NCBI RefSeq assembly: GCF_003590835.1
Contig: NZ_QYUQ01000002.1
Span: 1,178,001-1,242,000 of the forward strand
DNA: 64,000 nt
Reading direction: 5' to 3'
Origin: Noviherbaspirillum sedimenti
GTDB lineage: Bacteria > Pseudomonadota > Gammaproteobacteria > Burkholderiales > Burkholderiaceae_D
The notes beneath the pieces were generated by a model. It did no database searches. It was given only the letters and a program-made list of their open reading frames with translations, and was not told the DNA's origin. Shown one piece after another: positions 9,463 to 18,904 of the stretch (positions within the stretch are counted from its first letter, which is position 1; each line of letters begins with the position of its first letter). A program made the position numbers and the translations under genes.

Positions 9463-10812
9463 TTACGCTTGCGCGTTGTTGCCCATCAATTCATCGAATG
9501 CCACAGCCTTGTCGCTGACCTTGGCTTGGCCCAGCACATAGTTGACGACGTTTTCTTCCAAAACAAGGGCTTCGACTTCGGCCAGGCGACGACGGTCGCT
9601 GTAATAGTACTTGATCACTTGCTGCGGGTCTTCGTAACTTTGCGCGAATTCCTCGACTTGCGCCTTGACCTGGTCGGCAGTTGCCTGCAGGTTATTGGCC
9701 TTGACGATTTCAGCCAGGATCAGGCCGAGGCGCACGCGACGCTCGGCTTGCGGCTTGAACAGTTCCGGTGGGAACGGTACGTTACCCACTTTCATGCCGC
9801 GCTGGGCCATGTCCTGGCGGGTCATTTCCGACAGGCGCTCGACTTCCTGGTCCAGCAGTGCATTCGGCACCTCCAGCTCGTTGATCTTGATCAGCGCATC
9901 CATCACGCTATCCTTGGTCTTGGCCTTGGCACGACCGTTGACTTCGCGCTCCAGGTTACCCTTGATGTCGGCGCGCATCTTCGCGATGTCGCCATCAGCA
10001 ACGCCCAGCGACTTGGCGAATTCGGCATCGACTTCCGGCAGGTGCGCCCATTCCAGCTTTTTCAGGGTGATGGTGAATTCGGCAGTCTTGCCGGCCACGT
10101 CCTTGCCATGATAGTCAGCCGGGAACGACAGCGGGAAAGTCTTGGATTCGCCGGCTTTCAGGCCGACAGTCGCGGCTTCGAATTCCGGCAGCATGCGGCC
10201 TTCGCCGAGCACGAAGGCGTAGTCTTCAGCCTTGCCGCCAGCAAATTCAACGCCGTCGATCTTGCCGACGAAATCGATGGTCACCTGGTCGCCATTCTGG
10301 GCGGACTGGTCGGCACCGCCATCGCCATGCGCGCCCTGCTCGCCCTTGACGTGGTAATGCACGCGTTGCTTGCGCAGGATGTCGATGGTCTTGTCGATTT
10401 CGGCATCGGTCACCGGCGAAGTCACTTTCTCGACTTCGGCTGCGGCGAGGTCGCCCAGCTTGACTTCAGGATAAACTTCAAAGGTTGCGTCAAAGGCGAT
10501 CTGGCCTTCAGCCACGCCTTCGCTGCCCTTCGGTTCGATCTTCGGGAAGCCGGCGACGCGCAGCTTGTTTTCATTGGCGGCATCGTTGAAAGCGCGGCCG
10601 ATCTTGTCGTTCAGCACTTCCGATTCAACCTGGTAACCGTACTGGGCGGCGACCATTTTCATTGGCACTTTGCCGACGCGGAAGCCGGGCGCCTTGGCAG
10701 TGCGTGCGCGCACCTTCAGGCGTTTTTCCACTTCCTGTTTGACTTCCTCGACGGGAACGGTCAGGGTGATGCGGCGCTCGAGTTTTTCCAGGGTTTCGAC
10801 TGCAGTTGCCAT
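9463..10812 (-). CDS. tig: Trigger factor
   Basis: Trigger factor is the ribosome-bound chaperone and prolyl isomerase that meets nascent chains at the exit tunnel. The 449-residue protein has the L23-binding loop signature GFRVGKVP near residue 45. An FKBP-type isomerase domain in the middle (around [11 protein letters not shown]) and a helical C-terminal chaperone domain follow. The start at 10812 ([10 protein letters not shown]) fits the family; the same frame stays open upstream only because it reads through tRNA-Leu. clpP follows in the same direction. Confidence 0.96.
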   Translation of the reverse strand: MATAVETLEKLERRITLTVPVEEVKQEVEKRLKVRARTAKAPGFRVGKVPMKMVAAQYGYQVESEVLNDKIGRAFNDAANENKLRVAGFPKIEPKGSEGVAEGQIAFDATFEVYPEVKLGDLAAAEVEKVTSPVTDAEIDKTIDILRKQRVHYHVKGEQGAHGDGGADQSAQNGDQVTIDFVGKIDGVEFAGGKAEDYAFVLGEGRMLPEFEAATVGLKAGESKTFPLSFPADYHGKDVAGKTAEFTITLKKLEWAHLPEVDAEFAKSLGVADGDIAKMRADIKGNLEREVNGRAKAKTKDSVMDALIKINELEVPNALLDQEVERLSEMTRQDMAQRGMKVGNVPFPPELFKPQAERRVRLGLILAEIVKANNLQATADQVKAQVEEFAQSYEDPQQVIKYYYSDRRRLAEVEALVLEENVVNYVLGQAKVSDKAVAFDELMGNNAQA

Positions 10813-10842
10813 GTGAATCGTCCAATAATTAAAAAAATTCTG

Positions 10843-10929
10843 TGGTGCGAGGAGGGGGACTCGAACCCCCACACCATTGCTGGCGTCAGGACCTAAACCT
10901 GGTGCGTCTACCAATTTCGCCATCCTCGC
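10843..10929 (-). tRNA. tRNA-Leu (TAG)
   Basis: An 87-base class II tRNA on the minus strand with a long variable arm. Acceptor GCGAGGA is closed by TCCTCGC, the anticodon stem is CAGG / CCTG with loop TTTAGGT reading TAG, the T-loop is GGTTCGAGTCC, and CCA is encoded. It ends only 30 bases before the tig start codon. Confidence 0.95.
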
Positions 10930-10951
10930 AGGATGTTGTTTTAGCAAAGCC

Positions 10952-10991
10952 AAAAAACTAGGGGCGACCGTGAAGTGAACCTGGTCGCCCC
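10952..10991 (-). terminator. Tandem hairpins with terminator after the RND operon
   Basis: On the minus strand GGGGCGACC pairs with GGTCGCCCC and is followed by TAGTTTTTT, a good terminator. Just upstream a second hairpin, GGACCCG / CGGGTCC, lies at 10996-11021. Both fall in the 290-base gap between the RND permease stop and tRNA-Leu; I see no gene there. Confidence 0.7.
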
Positions 10992-11164
10992 GTCGGGACC
11001 CGCGAAAAACACCACGGGTCCATAGCCTTTGTTAATGGCTCTTCAACTTCAACCCGGCATTTTACTGGATTTTTCCACCAGTTGCCCGTTTTTTGACAGT
11101 CTGCCGCCCTGTCGCTGGCGTCGGCACCCGGCAAATTCGCCGGCGTGCCGTCAACGCGCCGCCT

Positions 11165-11219
11165 CTACGGCTGATCTACGGCTGATCTACGGCTGATCTA
11201 CGGCTGATCTACAGCTGAT
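11165..11219. repeat. Tandem repeat, 11-bp unit CTACGGCTGAT, five copies
   Basis: Four identical copies of CTACGGCTGAT and a fifth with one change (CTACAGCTGAT) abut each other. They run directly into the stop codon of the RND permease gene, whose CTA (TAG on the minus strand) matches the start of a sixth unit. Confidence 0.97.
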
Positions 11220-14200
11220 CTATGGCCGTTTAACCCGGAACCAGGCGGCGTACAGCGCCGGCAGGAACAGCAGGGTCAAGGCGGTGGCGATGATCAGTCC
11301 GCCCATGATGGCGACCGCCATCGGCCCCCAGAATACTGAACGCGACAGCGGGATCATGGCCAGCACGGCCGCCGCCGCCGTCAGGATGATCGGCCGGAAG
11401 CGCCGCACCGCAGCCTCGACGATGGCGGTCCAGGGTGCGCTGCCGGCGGCGATATCGTGTTCGATCTGGTCGATCAGGATCACCGAATTGCGAATGATCA
11501 TGCCGAACAGGGCAATCACGCCGAGTTGCGCGACAAAGCCGAAGGGCGTCTGCAACAATAATAGTGCCATGGCAGCGCCAGCCACGCCGAGCGGCCCGGT
11601 CAGGAACACCAGCAGTGCGCGCGAGAAACTATGCAGTTGCAGCATCAACAGGGTGAAGATGATGAAAATCACCAGCGGCACATTGGTGGCGATCGACTCC
11701 TGCGCCTTGCCGCTGTCGGCAGCAGCGCCGGCCAGTTCGATGCGATAGCCGGGCGGTAATTCGGCGCGCAGTTGTTCGAGCTTCGGCGAGATCTGCGAGG
11801 ACACGGTCGGCCCCTGGATCGTATCGAGCACGTCGGACTGCACCGTGACTGCCCATTCCCTGCCCTCGCGCCACACCACGCCCGGCTCCCAGACGAAGTG
11901 CGCGCGGGCCAGCTGCGACAAAGGCACGCTCCTGCCGCTGGCGGTCTGCAGGTTAGCCTCATTGAAGGCGCTGATGGTGGCACGCTCCTCGAAGGGCTGG
12001 CGGGCGACGAGATCGATCAGCTTGTCGCCCTCGCGGAACTGGCCGACGGTGCTGCCCGACAGGATCGTGTTGGCGGCGCGCATGACCGTCTGCGAACTGA
12101 CGCCGAGCGCGCGCATGCGGTCCTGGTCGAGATCCAGGCGCAAGACCTTGATGGACTCGTTCCAGTCGTCGTTGACACCGACGGTATTCGGATTGGCGCG
12201 CATGATTTCCTTGACCTGATCGGCAATCGCACGCACCTTGGTCACCTCATCGCCGCTGACGCGGAACTGCACGGGGTAAGGCACCGGCGGGCCGTTCGGC
12301 AAGAGCTTCACGCGCCCGCGCACTTCCGGGAAATCATTCTTGAAAATAGCCACGAGCTTCAGGCGCAATGCCTCGCGCGTCTTCAGGTCCTTGGGCAAGA
12401 CCACGAATTGCGCGACATTCGACTGCGGGAAAATCTGGTCAAGCGGCAAATAAAAACGCGGACTGCCGGTACCGACATAACTGGTGACGCTCCTGACGCC
12501 GTCCTGCCCCAGCACGAAGGCTTCGAATTTTTTCGCCTGGGCTTCGGTGGCCTGGAACGATGAACCTTCCGGCAGCCACATTTCCACCAGCAATTCCGGC
12601 CGGCTCGAATCCGGGAAAAATTGCTGCTCGATGAAGCGGAAACCGAACACGCCCAGCGCAAACACCGCCAGGGTCAGCGCGATGGTGGTCTTGCGCCATT
12701 CCACGCACCAGTTCACCACCGCGCGGAAACGGCTATAGAAAGGCGTGTCGAATAATTCATGATGACCGTCGGCATGGGCGGATGGCTTCACCTTCAGCAA
12801 GACATAACCGATGTACGGCGTAAACAGGACGGCCACGACCCACGATATCAGCAAGGCCAGCGCATTCACCGAAAACATCGAAAAGGTGTACTCGCCCGCC
12901 ACCGACTTGGCCAGGCCGATCGGCAAAAAACCGGCCGCCGTGATCAGGGTCCCGGTCAGCATCGGCATCGCGGTCGAAGTGTAGGCGAACGTGGCGGCGT
13001 CGAAGCGCGACATTCCCTCTTCCATCTTGCGCACCATCATCTCCACCGCGATGATGGCGTCATCCACCAGCAAGCCCAGCGCGATGATCAGTGCGCCTAG
13101 CGAAATCTTGTGCAGGTCGATGCCGAAGATGTACATGAACAGGAAGGTCACCGCCAGCACCAGCGGGATCGTCAGCGCCACCACCAGGCCGGGACGCACG
13201 TCCAGGCGCAGCGGTTTCGTATGCAGGCCGAGCGCGACGAAACTGACCGCCAGCACGATCAGCACGGCTTCCGCCAGCACTTTCAGGAATTCGCTGACCG
13301 AGGAAGCGACGATTTCAGGCTGGTTCGAGACGCGCTCGAGCTCGATGCCAACCGGCAGCCCGGCCTTGATCTGGCCGACCGTGCTTTCCAGCATGTGTCC
13401 CAGGCGGATGATGTCGCCGCCCTTTTCCATTGAAATCCCGAGACCGATGACTTCCTTGCCGTTGAAACGCATCTTGTCTTGCGGCGGGTCCTTGTATTCG
13501 CGCTTGATGGTGGCGAAATCGCCCAGGCGGAACGTGCTGCCGCTGGCGCGCAACTCGAGGTTTTCCAAGTCTTGCACGGTTTGCAGGGCGCCGCTGACGC
13601 GCACCTGCAGGTTATCCGAAGGCGTGGCCAGCACGCCGCTGGCTTCCACGGCATTTTGCGAATTGAGTTGGGCAACGACGGCATCGAAGGGGATGCCGAG
13701 CTGCGCGAACTTTTTGTGCGAGAACTCGATATTGATCTTTTCATCCTGCACGCCGTACAGCTCGACCTTGGCCACCGACGGGACTTTCAGCAATTGCTGG
13801 CGCACGAAATCGGCATATTCCTTCACCTCGGCATAGGTAAAGCCGTCGCCGGACAGCGCGAAGATGCTGCCGAAGGTATCGCCGAATTCATCATTGAAGA
13901 AAGGTCCCACCACCCCCGCCGGCAGGGTGCCGCGGATGTCGCCGATCTTCTTGCGCACCTGGTACCAGGCCGCCGGAATTTCCTTGGGCGGGGCCGATTC
14001 GCGCAATTGAATGATGATCAGGGTTTCACCCGGCTTGGAATAGCTGCGGATGCGGTCGATATACGGGGTTTCCTGCAGCTTCTTTTCCAGCTTGTCCGTC
14101 ACCTGGTTGGCCATTTGCAGGGCGCTGGCGCCCGGCCAGTAGGCCCGCACCACCATGGCGCGGAAGGTAAATGGCGGATCCTCATCCTGGCCGAGCTTGC

Positions 14201-14300
14201 TGTAGCCGAGAACGCCGCCCAGCAGCAGCACGACGATCAGGTAGCGTGTCAGCGGAATATGTTCAAGCGCCCAGCGCGACAGGTTGAAGCCACCCTTCAT
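11220..14300 (-). CDS. RND-family efflux transporter permease
   Basis: A 1026-residue inner-membrane proton antiporter of the RND superfamily that exports drugs or hydrophobic compounds as a trimer. The sequence has one N-terminal membrane helix, a large periplasmic loop, the helix 2-6 block with the GLLVDDAI segment of TM4, a second periplasmic loop and the C-terminal helix block. It starts by a 4-base ATGA overlap with the upstream membrane fusion protein gene. The N-terminus (LEHIPLTRYL, GQDEDPPFTFR) recalls the TriC/MexK-like branch more than AcrB, but the substrate cannot be told from sequence. No outer-membrane channel gene is adjacent. Confidence 0.92.
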   Translation of the reverse strand: MKGGFNLSRWALEHIPLTRYLIVVLLLGGVLGYSKLGQDEDPPFTFRAMVVRAYWPGASALQMANQVTDKLEKKLQETPYIDRIRSYSKPGETLIIIQLRESAPPKEIPAAWYQVRKKIGDIRGTLPAGVVGPFFNDEFGDTFGSIFALSGDGFTYAEVKEYADFVRQQLLKVPSVAKVELYGVQDEKINIEFSHKKFAQLGIPFDAVVAQLNSQNAVEASGVLATPSDNLQVRVSGALQTVQDLENLELRASGSTFRLGDFATIKREYKDPPQDKMRFNGKEVIGLGISMEKGGDIIRLGHMLESTVGQIKAGLPVGIELERVSNQPEIVASSVSEFLKVLAEAVLIVLAVSFVALGLHTKPLRLDVRPGLVVALTIPLVLAVTFLFMYIFGIDLHKISLGALIIALGLLVDDAIIAVEMMVRKMEEGMSRFDAATFAYTSTAMPMLTGTLITAAGFLPIGLAKSVAGEYTFSMFSVNALALLISWVVAVLFTPYIGYVLLKVKPSAHADGHHELFDTPFYSRFRAVVNWCVEWRKTTIALTLAVFALGVFGFRFIEQQFFPDSSRPELLVEMWLPEGSSFQATEAQAKKFEAFVLGQDGVRSVTSYVGTGSPRFYLPLDQIFPQSNVAQFVVLPKDLKTREALRLKLVAIFKNDFPEVRGRVKLLPNGPPVPYPVQFRVSGDEVTKVRAIADQVKEIMRANPNTVGVNDDWNESIKVLRLDLDQDRMRALGVSSQTVMRAANTILSGSTVGQFREGDKLIDLVARQPFEERATISAFNEANLQTASGRSVPLSQLARAHFVWEPGVVWREGREWAVTVQSDVLDTIQGPTVSSQISPKLEQLRAELPPGYRIELAGAAADSGKAQESIATNVPLVIFIIFTLLMLQLHSFSRALLVFLTGPLGVAGAAMALLLLQTPFGFVAQLGVIALFGMIIRNSVILIDQIEHDIAAGSAPWTAIVEAAVRRFRPIILTAAAAVLAMIPLSRSVFWGPMAVAIMGGLIIATALTLLFLPALYAAWFRVKRP

Positions 14301-15472
14301 TTGGCAGCCTCCCCTGCGCTGGCGACGCCGGTGCCCACCGCATGCCCAGGTGCTTCCGCGCCGAGGATCTTGACCTTCTGGCCTGTCTTCAACAGGTTGA
14401 CGCCGGCGGTCACCACGGTCTGCCCGGGCGCGAGGCCGCCGGCGATCAAGACTTCATTACCGGCAGGGCCGGCCAGTTGCACCGGCACGAGCCTGACCGC
14501 GCCATTCTCCACCACCCAGACGGCGCTGACGGATTTCTCCTGAAACAAGGCGGAAAGCGGCAGCTTGAGCAGCGGCTGCGCGCTGGCCGCGGCAAAGCTG
14601 ACATAGGCCGTCATCCCGAGCGTGACGTCGGCCGGCGCATCCGGCAGCGCCACCCTGGCCGTGTAGGTGCGGGTGGCCGGGTCCGCCATGGGAGCGATCT
14701 CGCGGATCTTGCCGGCATAGGCCGTATCCGGCCGGGCCCAGATGCGTACCCGGACATCGCTGATGCGGCGCAGTACCTCCACCTTGTCTTCCGGGATGCC
14801 GATGACGATTTCCTTTTCGCCCATCTGCGCCACGCGCAAGACCGGGCTGCCGGCAGCAACCACCTGACCGACTTCGGCATCGATGGTGGTCACCACGCCG
14901 TCGGTGTCCGCCACCAGCGTCGCATAGCCGGCCTGGTTCGTCTGGTTGCGGTAAGCAGCCACTGCCTGGTCATAACTGGCGCGTGCCGCCTGGTCGGCAG
15001 TGTTTTTTCCATCGAGCACAGCCTGGCTGACGAAATTCTTTTCGCGCAATTCCTGGTAGCGTGCGCGTTCCGCCCGCGCCAGTTGATGATTACTTTCCGC
15101 TGCCTTTAATGCAGCATTGGCTTGCATCTGCGCCAATTGCAAGTCCTGCGGGTCCAGCTGCATCAAGACCTGGCCGCGCTTGACGGTAGCCCCGACATCG
15201 ACCTTGCGCGCGACGATCTTGCCGCCGACCCGAAAACCCAGGCGCGATTCGATACGCGGCTTGACTTCTCCGGGAAACTCGGCAATCACATCGACCGGCT
15301 TTGCCGCCAGGCGCACTACCCGCACCGGACGGATCTCTTCCGGTTTGGGGACGGGCCGGGAGCAGGCGCCGAGCATGGCGGCGATTGCCAGCCCCAGCAA
15401 CCAGGGGATGGCGCGCTTGCGTGCAAACGCAAAGGAGTGCGCTTGTGCAGACGAATTGGTCATCTTGGCCAT
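14297..15472 (-). CDS. RND efflux periplasmic adaptor (membrane fusion lipoprotein)
   Basis: The 391-residue adaptor links the RND permease to an outer-membrane channel. Signs are a signal sequence with lipobox LGAC near residue 34, a barrel-sandwich hybrid (lipoyl) domain split around an alpha-helical hairpin of about 80 residues, and beta-barrel segments. I chose the ATG at 15472 because AAAGGA lies just upstream; earlier codons in the frame are not credible as coding. The stop overlaps the permease start. The channel protein must come from elsewhere in the genome. Confidence 0.9.
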   Translation of the reverse strand: MAKMTNSSAQAHSFAFARKRAIPWLLGLAIAAMLGACSRPVPKPEEIRPVRVVRLAAKPVDVIAEFPGEVKPRIESRLGFRVGGKIVARKVDVGATVKRGQVLMQLDPQDLQLAQMQANAALKAAESNHQLARAERARYQELREKNFVSQAVLDGKNTADQAARASYDQAVAAYRNQTNQAGYATLVADTDGVVTTIDAEVGQVVAAGSPVLRVAQMGEKEIVIGIPEDKVEVLRRISDVRVRIWARPDTAYAGKIREIAPMADPATRTYTARVALPDAPADVTLGMTAYVSFAAASAQPLLKLPLSALFQEKSVSAVWVVENGAVRLVPVQLAGPAGNEVLIAGGLAPGQTVVTAGVNLLKTGQKVKILGAEAPGHAVGTGVASAGEAAK

Positions 15473-15593
15473 CACTTTTCCTTTACTATGCTGGTCGGAA
15501 ATATTGCAAAAAACACTGTAAAAACCGAAGCAAAAACGGCACTGATATTGCTTTAACCGGTAGTGCATGGCCGTTTTGGCAAGATCTATTTAA

Positions 15594-15657
15594 TTACTGA
15601 CTTGTTAGTTATTAATTATAAATGCGCGTTAAAAACTTGCATATGACTTTTTAGTCA
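15594..15657. promoter_or_regulatory. Two palindromic candidate operators upstream of the efflux genes and hpnC
   Basis: Site one (15594-15611) is TTACTGAC-TT-GTTAGTTA, an imperfect palindrome. Site two (15644-15657) is the perfect TGACT-TTTT-AGTCA. They lie in the 209-base divergent gap between the adaptor gene and hpnC. Their form resembles operators of TetR-type efflux repressors, but no such regulator is encoded nearby. Confidence 0.4.
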
Positions 15658-15681
15658 GTTACACGAAAACAATGTTGAACA

Positions 15682-16500
15682 ATGTCTGTTAATCACTACG
15701 AAAACTTCCCGGTCGCTTCATTTCTGTTGCCCCCAGAATTGCGGCCGGCGGTGGCAGCGATTTATGCCTTTGCCCGCAGCGCCGACGATCTCGCCGATGA
15801 AGGCGAGCTGCGGCCGCAGGAACGCCTGGACGCCCTCGCCGCCTATGAAAGCGAACTGGACCGGATCGGCCGCGGCGAAACGCCAACGGATCCGATGTTT
15901 GCCGCACTGGCGCGGGTCGTCGCCGACTACACCCTACCGCTGCAAGCACTGCGCGACCTGCTGTCGGCCTTCAAACAGGACGTGGTGACGCCGCGCTACG
16001 CGAGTTTTGCCGATGTGCTCGATTACTGCCGGCGTTCGGCCAATCCGGTCGGCTTGCTCATGCTGCATTTGTATGGCGCGGCCGACGCCAGGAATGTGGC
16101 GCAGTCGGATGCCATTTGCAGCGCCCTGCAGCTGATCAACTTCTGGCAGGATGTGGCAATCGACTGGGACAAGGACCGTGTCTACCTGCCGCAGGAGGAT
16201 TTGCAACGCTTCCAGGTCGCCGAAGCGGATATTGCCGGCGGCCGCGACACGCCGGCATGGCGGCAATTGATGGCATTCGAAGTCGCGCGAGCACGCGCGC
16301 TGATGCTCTCGGGCGCGCCGCTGGCCGTACGCCTGCCGGGGCGCATCGGCTGGGAATTGCGCCTGGTGGTCCAGGGCGGCTTGCGCATCCTGGAGCGGAT
16401 CGAGGCGGCCGATTATGATATTTACCGTCGGCGGCCGCAGCTGGGCAAGGCGGACTGGCTGCGGATGGCATGGCGCAGTCTGTGGATGGGCGCGCACTGA
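15682..16500 (+). CDS. hpnC: Hydroxysqualene synthase HpnC
   Basis: HpnC turns presqualene diphosphate into hydroxysqualene, the middle step of the bacterial three-gene route to squalene. The 272-residue protein belongs to the squalene/phytoene synthase family. It has the first aspartate-rich motif DDLAD at about 35-39 and the second in NFWQDVAIDWDKDR. It is followed by hpnD and hpnE in the same direction, which settles its role as HpnC over other prenyl synthases. A 121-base gap separates it from hpnD. Confidence 0.92.
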   Translation: MSVNHYENFPVASFLLPPELRPAVAAIYAFARSADDLADEGELRPQERLDALAAYESELDRIGRGETPTDPMFAALARVVADYTLPLQALRDLLSAFKQDVVTPRYASFADVLDYCRRSANPVGLLMLHLYGAADARNVAQSDAICSALQLINFWQDVAIDWDKDRVYLPQEDLQRFQVAEADIAGGRDTPAWRQLMAFEVARARALMLSGAPLAVRLPGRIGWELRLVVQGGLRILERIEAADYDIYRRRPQLGKADWLRMAWRSLWMGAH

Positions 16501-16621
16501 AAGCGGAAAACGTGCCATAGAAAACGGGCCATGGCAGGGGCGCGGCACAAATTCAGTTTGGCCGCGGCCGTCCAATTCGGCTAGCATAGCGCCTTTGCCT
16601 TGCAGCACTTAGATCGCTTCC

Positions 16622-17455
16622 ATGTCGCCAGACGAATATTGCCAAGAAAAGGCCGCCAAAAGCGGCTCCAGCTTTTATTACAGCTTCCTGTTCCTGCCGC
16701 CGGAGCGACGCCGGGCGATTACCGCCCTGTACGCGTTTTGCCGCGAGGTGGATGACACGGTGGATGACTGCACCGATGTATCGGTGGCGCGCAACAAGCT
16801 GATGTGGTGGCGCAAGGAAATCACGGCGATGCTGAACGGCAGCCCGAGCCATCCGGTGACCCTCGCCCTGCAGCCGCATCTGGTGCCGTTTGCGCTGGAT
16901 GGCCAGCATTTGCTGGCGATTATCGATGGCATGGAAATGGACCTGGACCAGACCCGCTATCTCGATTACGCGGGGCTGCAGCGCTATTGCTGGCACGTCG
17001 CGGGCGTGGTCGGCATCCTCTCGGCCAGCATTTTCGGCTATACCCAGCCGCAGACCCTGCAATATGCAGAAAAGCTCGGGCTGGCCTTCCAGCTCACCAA
17101 CATCATCCGCGACGTCGGCGAAGATGCGCGCATCGGCCGCATCTACCTGCCGGTCAACGAACTGCAGCAATTCAATGTGACGGCCGCCGACTTGCTCAAT
17201 GCGCGCCACAGCGACAATTTCGAAAAGCTGATGCGCTTCCAGGTACAGCGCGCGCAATCGGTTTACGACGAGGCCTTCGCCCTGCTACCGGCAGCGGACC
17301 GGCGCGCCCAGCGCCCCGGCCTGATGATGGCGGCGATCTACCGCACCCTGCTGACCGAAATCGAGCGCGATAGCTACCATGTGCTGAACCAGCGCATTTC
17401 GCTCACGCCGATCCGCAAACTCTGGCTGGCGTGGAAAACCTATGTGCGCGGCTAA
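16622..17455 (+). CDS. hpnD: Presqualene diphosphate synthase HpnD
   Basis: HpnD condenses two farnesyl diphosphates to presqualene diphosphate, the first step of the HpnCDE route. The 277-residue protein has the motif DDTVD at about 44-48 and NIIRDVGEDARIGR as the second metal-binding block. Both are typical of squalene/phytoene synthases. It lies between hpnC and hpnE. The 14-base gap to hpnE indicates a common transcript. Confidence 0.93.
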   Translation: MSPDEYCQEKAAKSGSSFYYSFLFLPPERRRAITALYAFCREVDDTVDDCTDVSVARNKLMWWRKEITAMLNGSPSHPVTLALQPHLVPFALDGQHLLAIIDGMEMDLDQTRYLDYAGLQRYCWHVAGVVGILSASIFGYTQPQTLQYAEKLGLAFQLTNIIRDVGEDARIGRIYLPVNELQQFNVTAADLLNARHSDNFEKLMRFQVQRAQSVYDEAFALLPAADRRAQRPGLMMAAIYRTLLTEIERDSYHVLNQRISLTPIRKLWLAWKTYVRG

Positions 17456-17469
17456 GCATATGAGCAAGC

Positions 17470-18798
17470 ATGGCTAGCGTTGCCGTGGTCGGCGCCGGCT
17501 GGGCCGGTTGCGCGGCTGCCGTCGAAGCCAGCCGGCTTGGCCATCAGGTCACGCTGTTCGAACGCGCCCGCACCCTCGGCGGACGCGCCCGCGCGGTCGA
17601 ACTGAACGGCGTGCTGCTCGACAATGGCCAGCACATCCTGCTGGGCGCCTACGCAGCGTCGCTGCGCCTGATGCAAACCGTCGGCATCAAGCCGGCCGAC
17701 GCCTTCCTGCGGCTGCCGCTGCAGATGCGTTATCCGCCGGCGTCGGGCGGCATGGATTTCATCGCGCCGCGACTGCCGGCGCCGCTGCACCTGCTGGCGG
17801 CGCTGCTGCGCGCCAAAGGCCTGGCGGCGGCGGACAAGCTGGCGCTGGCGCGCTTTTCCAGCACCGCGCGCTGGATGGACTGGCAGCTGCATCAGGACTG
17901 CACGGTGACGCAATTACTGGAACGCTTCGACCAGACCGCACGCCTGACGCGGCTGATGTGGCGCCCGCTGTGCATCGCCGCCCTGAATACGGTGCCGGAA
18001 CGGGCCTCGGCGCAAGTCTTCCTGAATGTCTTGCGCGACAGCCTGGGCGCGCGCCGCGCCGCTTCCGACATGCTGATCCCGAAGGTCGACCTGACCACGC
18101 TGTTTCCGCAACACGCCGCCGCCTATGTGGAACGGGCCGGCGGCAGCGTCGTCACTGGCTGCGCGGTGCAGGCAATCGCGCCAGGCAGCGATGCTGCGCA
18201 TTCCGGCTGGACGCTGCAGATCAATGGCGACGCCGCCGCAGCCCTGCAGCATTTCGATGCCGTCATTGTCGCCACCGACCCGGAGCGCGCATCCGAACTG
18301 CTGACGGCCATACCGGGCGCACCGGCCTTGCCGCCCTTCGAGCACGAGCCGATCACCACCTGCTACCTGCAGTACGATGCGCACATCCGGCTGGCGCAGC
18401 CCTTCCTGGCGCTTCTGGATGATGCGGCAAGCGGCAGCTGGGGACAGTTCGTGTTCGACCGCGGTCAATTGGCCGCGGACCAGGCGGGCTTGCTGGCGGT
18501 GGTGGTCAGCACTTCGGCGGTGGCGATCGCAGCGGGACAGGACGCCCTGATCGCGGCGGTGACGCGGCAACTGGCCGAGGCATTGCGCCAGCCTGAGTTG
18601 CTGGCGCCGCGCTGGAGCAAGATCATTTCGGAAAAACGTGCGACGTTTTCCTGCACGCCGGCGCTGGCGCGGCCGGCCGCCGACACCGGGCTGGACAATC
18701 TGTTCCTGGCCGGCGATTATGTCGCCAGCGATTATCCGGCCACGCTGGAATCGGCGATCAGAAGCGGCGTCAAGGCTGCCCGGCTGATTGCTGCCTGA
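17470..18798 (+). CDS. hpnE: Hydroxysqualene dehydroxylase HpnE
   Basis: HpnE is a flavin-dependent oxidoreductase of the phytoene desaturase superfamily that reduces hydroxysqualene to squalene. The N-terminus carries the dinucleotide-binding motif VVGAGWAGC (residues about 4-12) and the following acidic strand end. A C-terminal FAD block lies near LFLAGDYVASDYPATLESA. The length of 442 residues fits. It closes the hpnCDE cluster; no squalene-hopene cyclase gene follows, so the product could feed hopanoid synthesis encoded elsewhere. Confidence 0.92.
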   Translation: MASVAVVGAGWAGCAAAVEASRLGHQVTLFERARTLGGRARAVELNGVLLDNGQHILLGAYAASLRLMQTVGIKPADAFLRLPLQMRYPPASGGMDFIAPRLPAPLHLLAALLRAKGLAAADKLALARFSSTARWMDWQLHQDCTVTQLLERFDQTARLTRLMWRPLCIAALNTVPERASAQVFLNVLRDSLGARRAASDMLIPKVDLTTLFPQHAAAYVERAGGSVVTGCAVQAIAPGSDAAHSGWTLQINGDAAAALQHFDAVIVATDPERASELLTAIPGAPALPPFEHEPITTCYLQYDAHIRLAQPFLALLDDAASGSWGQFVFDRGQLAADQAGLLAVVVSTSAVAIAAGQDALIAAVTRQLAEALRQPELLAPRWSKIISEKRATFSCTPALARPAADTGLDNLFLAGDYVASDYPATLESAIRSGVKAARLIAA

Positions 18799-18904
18799 TA
18801 CTCCCCCCTGGATTGTGATGCTTGCGCGGCGGCGTGTGCCTAGGCTGCACGACACGACAACTCGCCGACGAAGCGGGACAGTTGGAACGCTCGGTTTGCG
18901 CCAG

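Noticed and set aside
10813..10953. A 47-codon N-terminal extension of trigger factor
   Set aside because: The extension ([16 protein letters not shown] and so on) is the translation of tRNA-Leu; the family start is at 10812.
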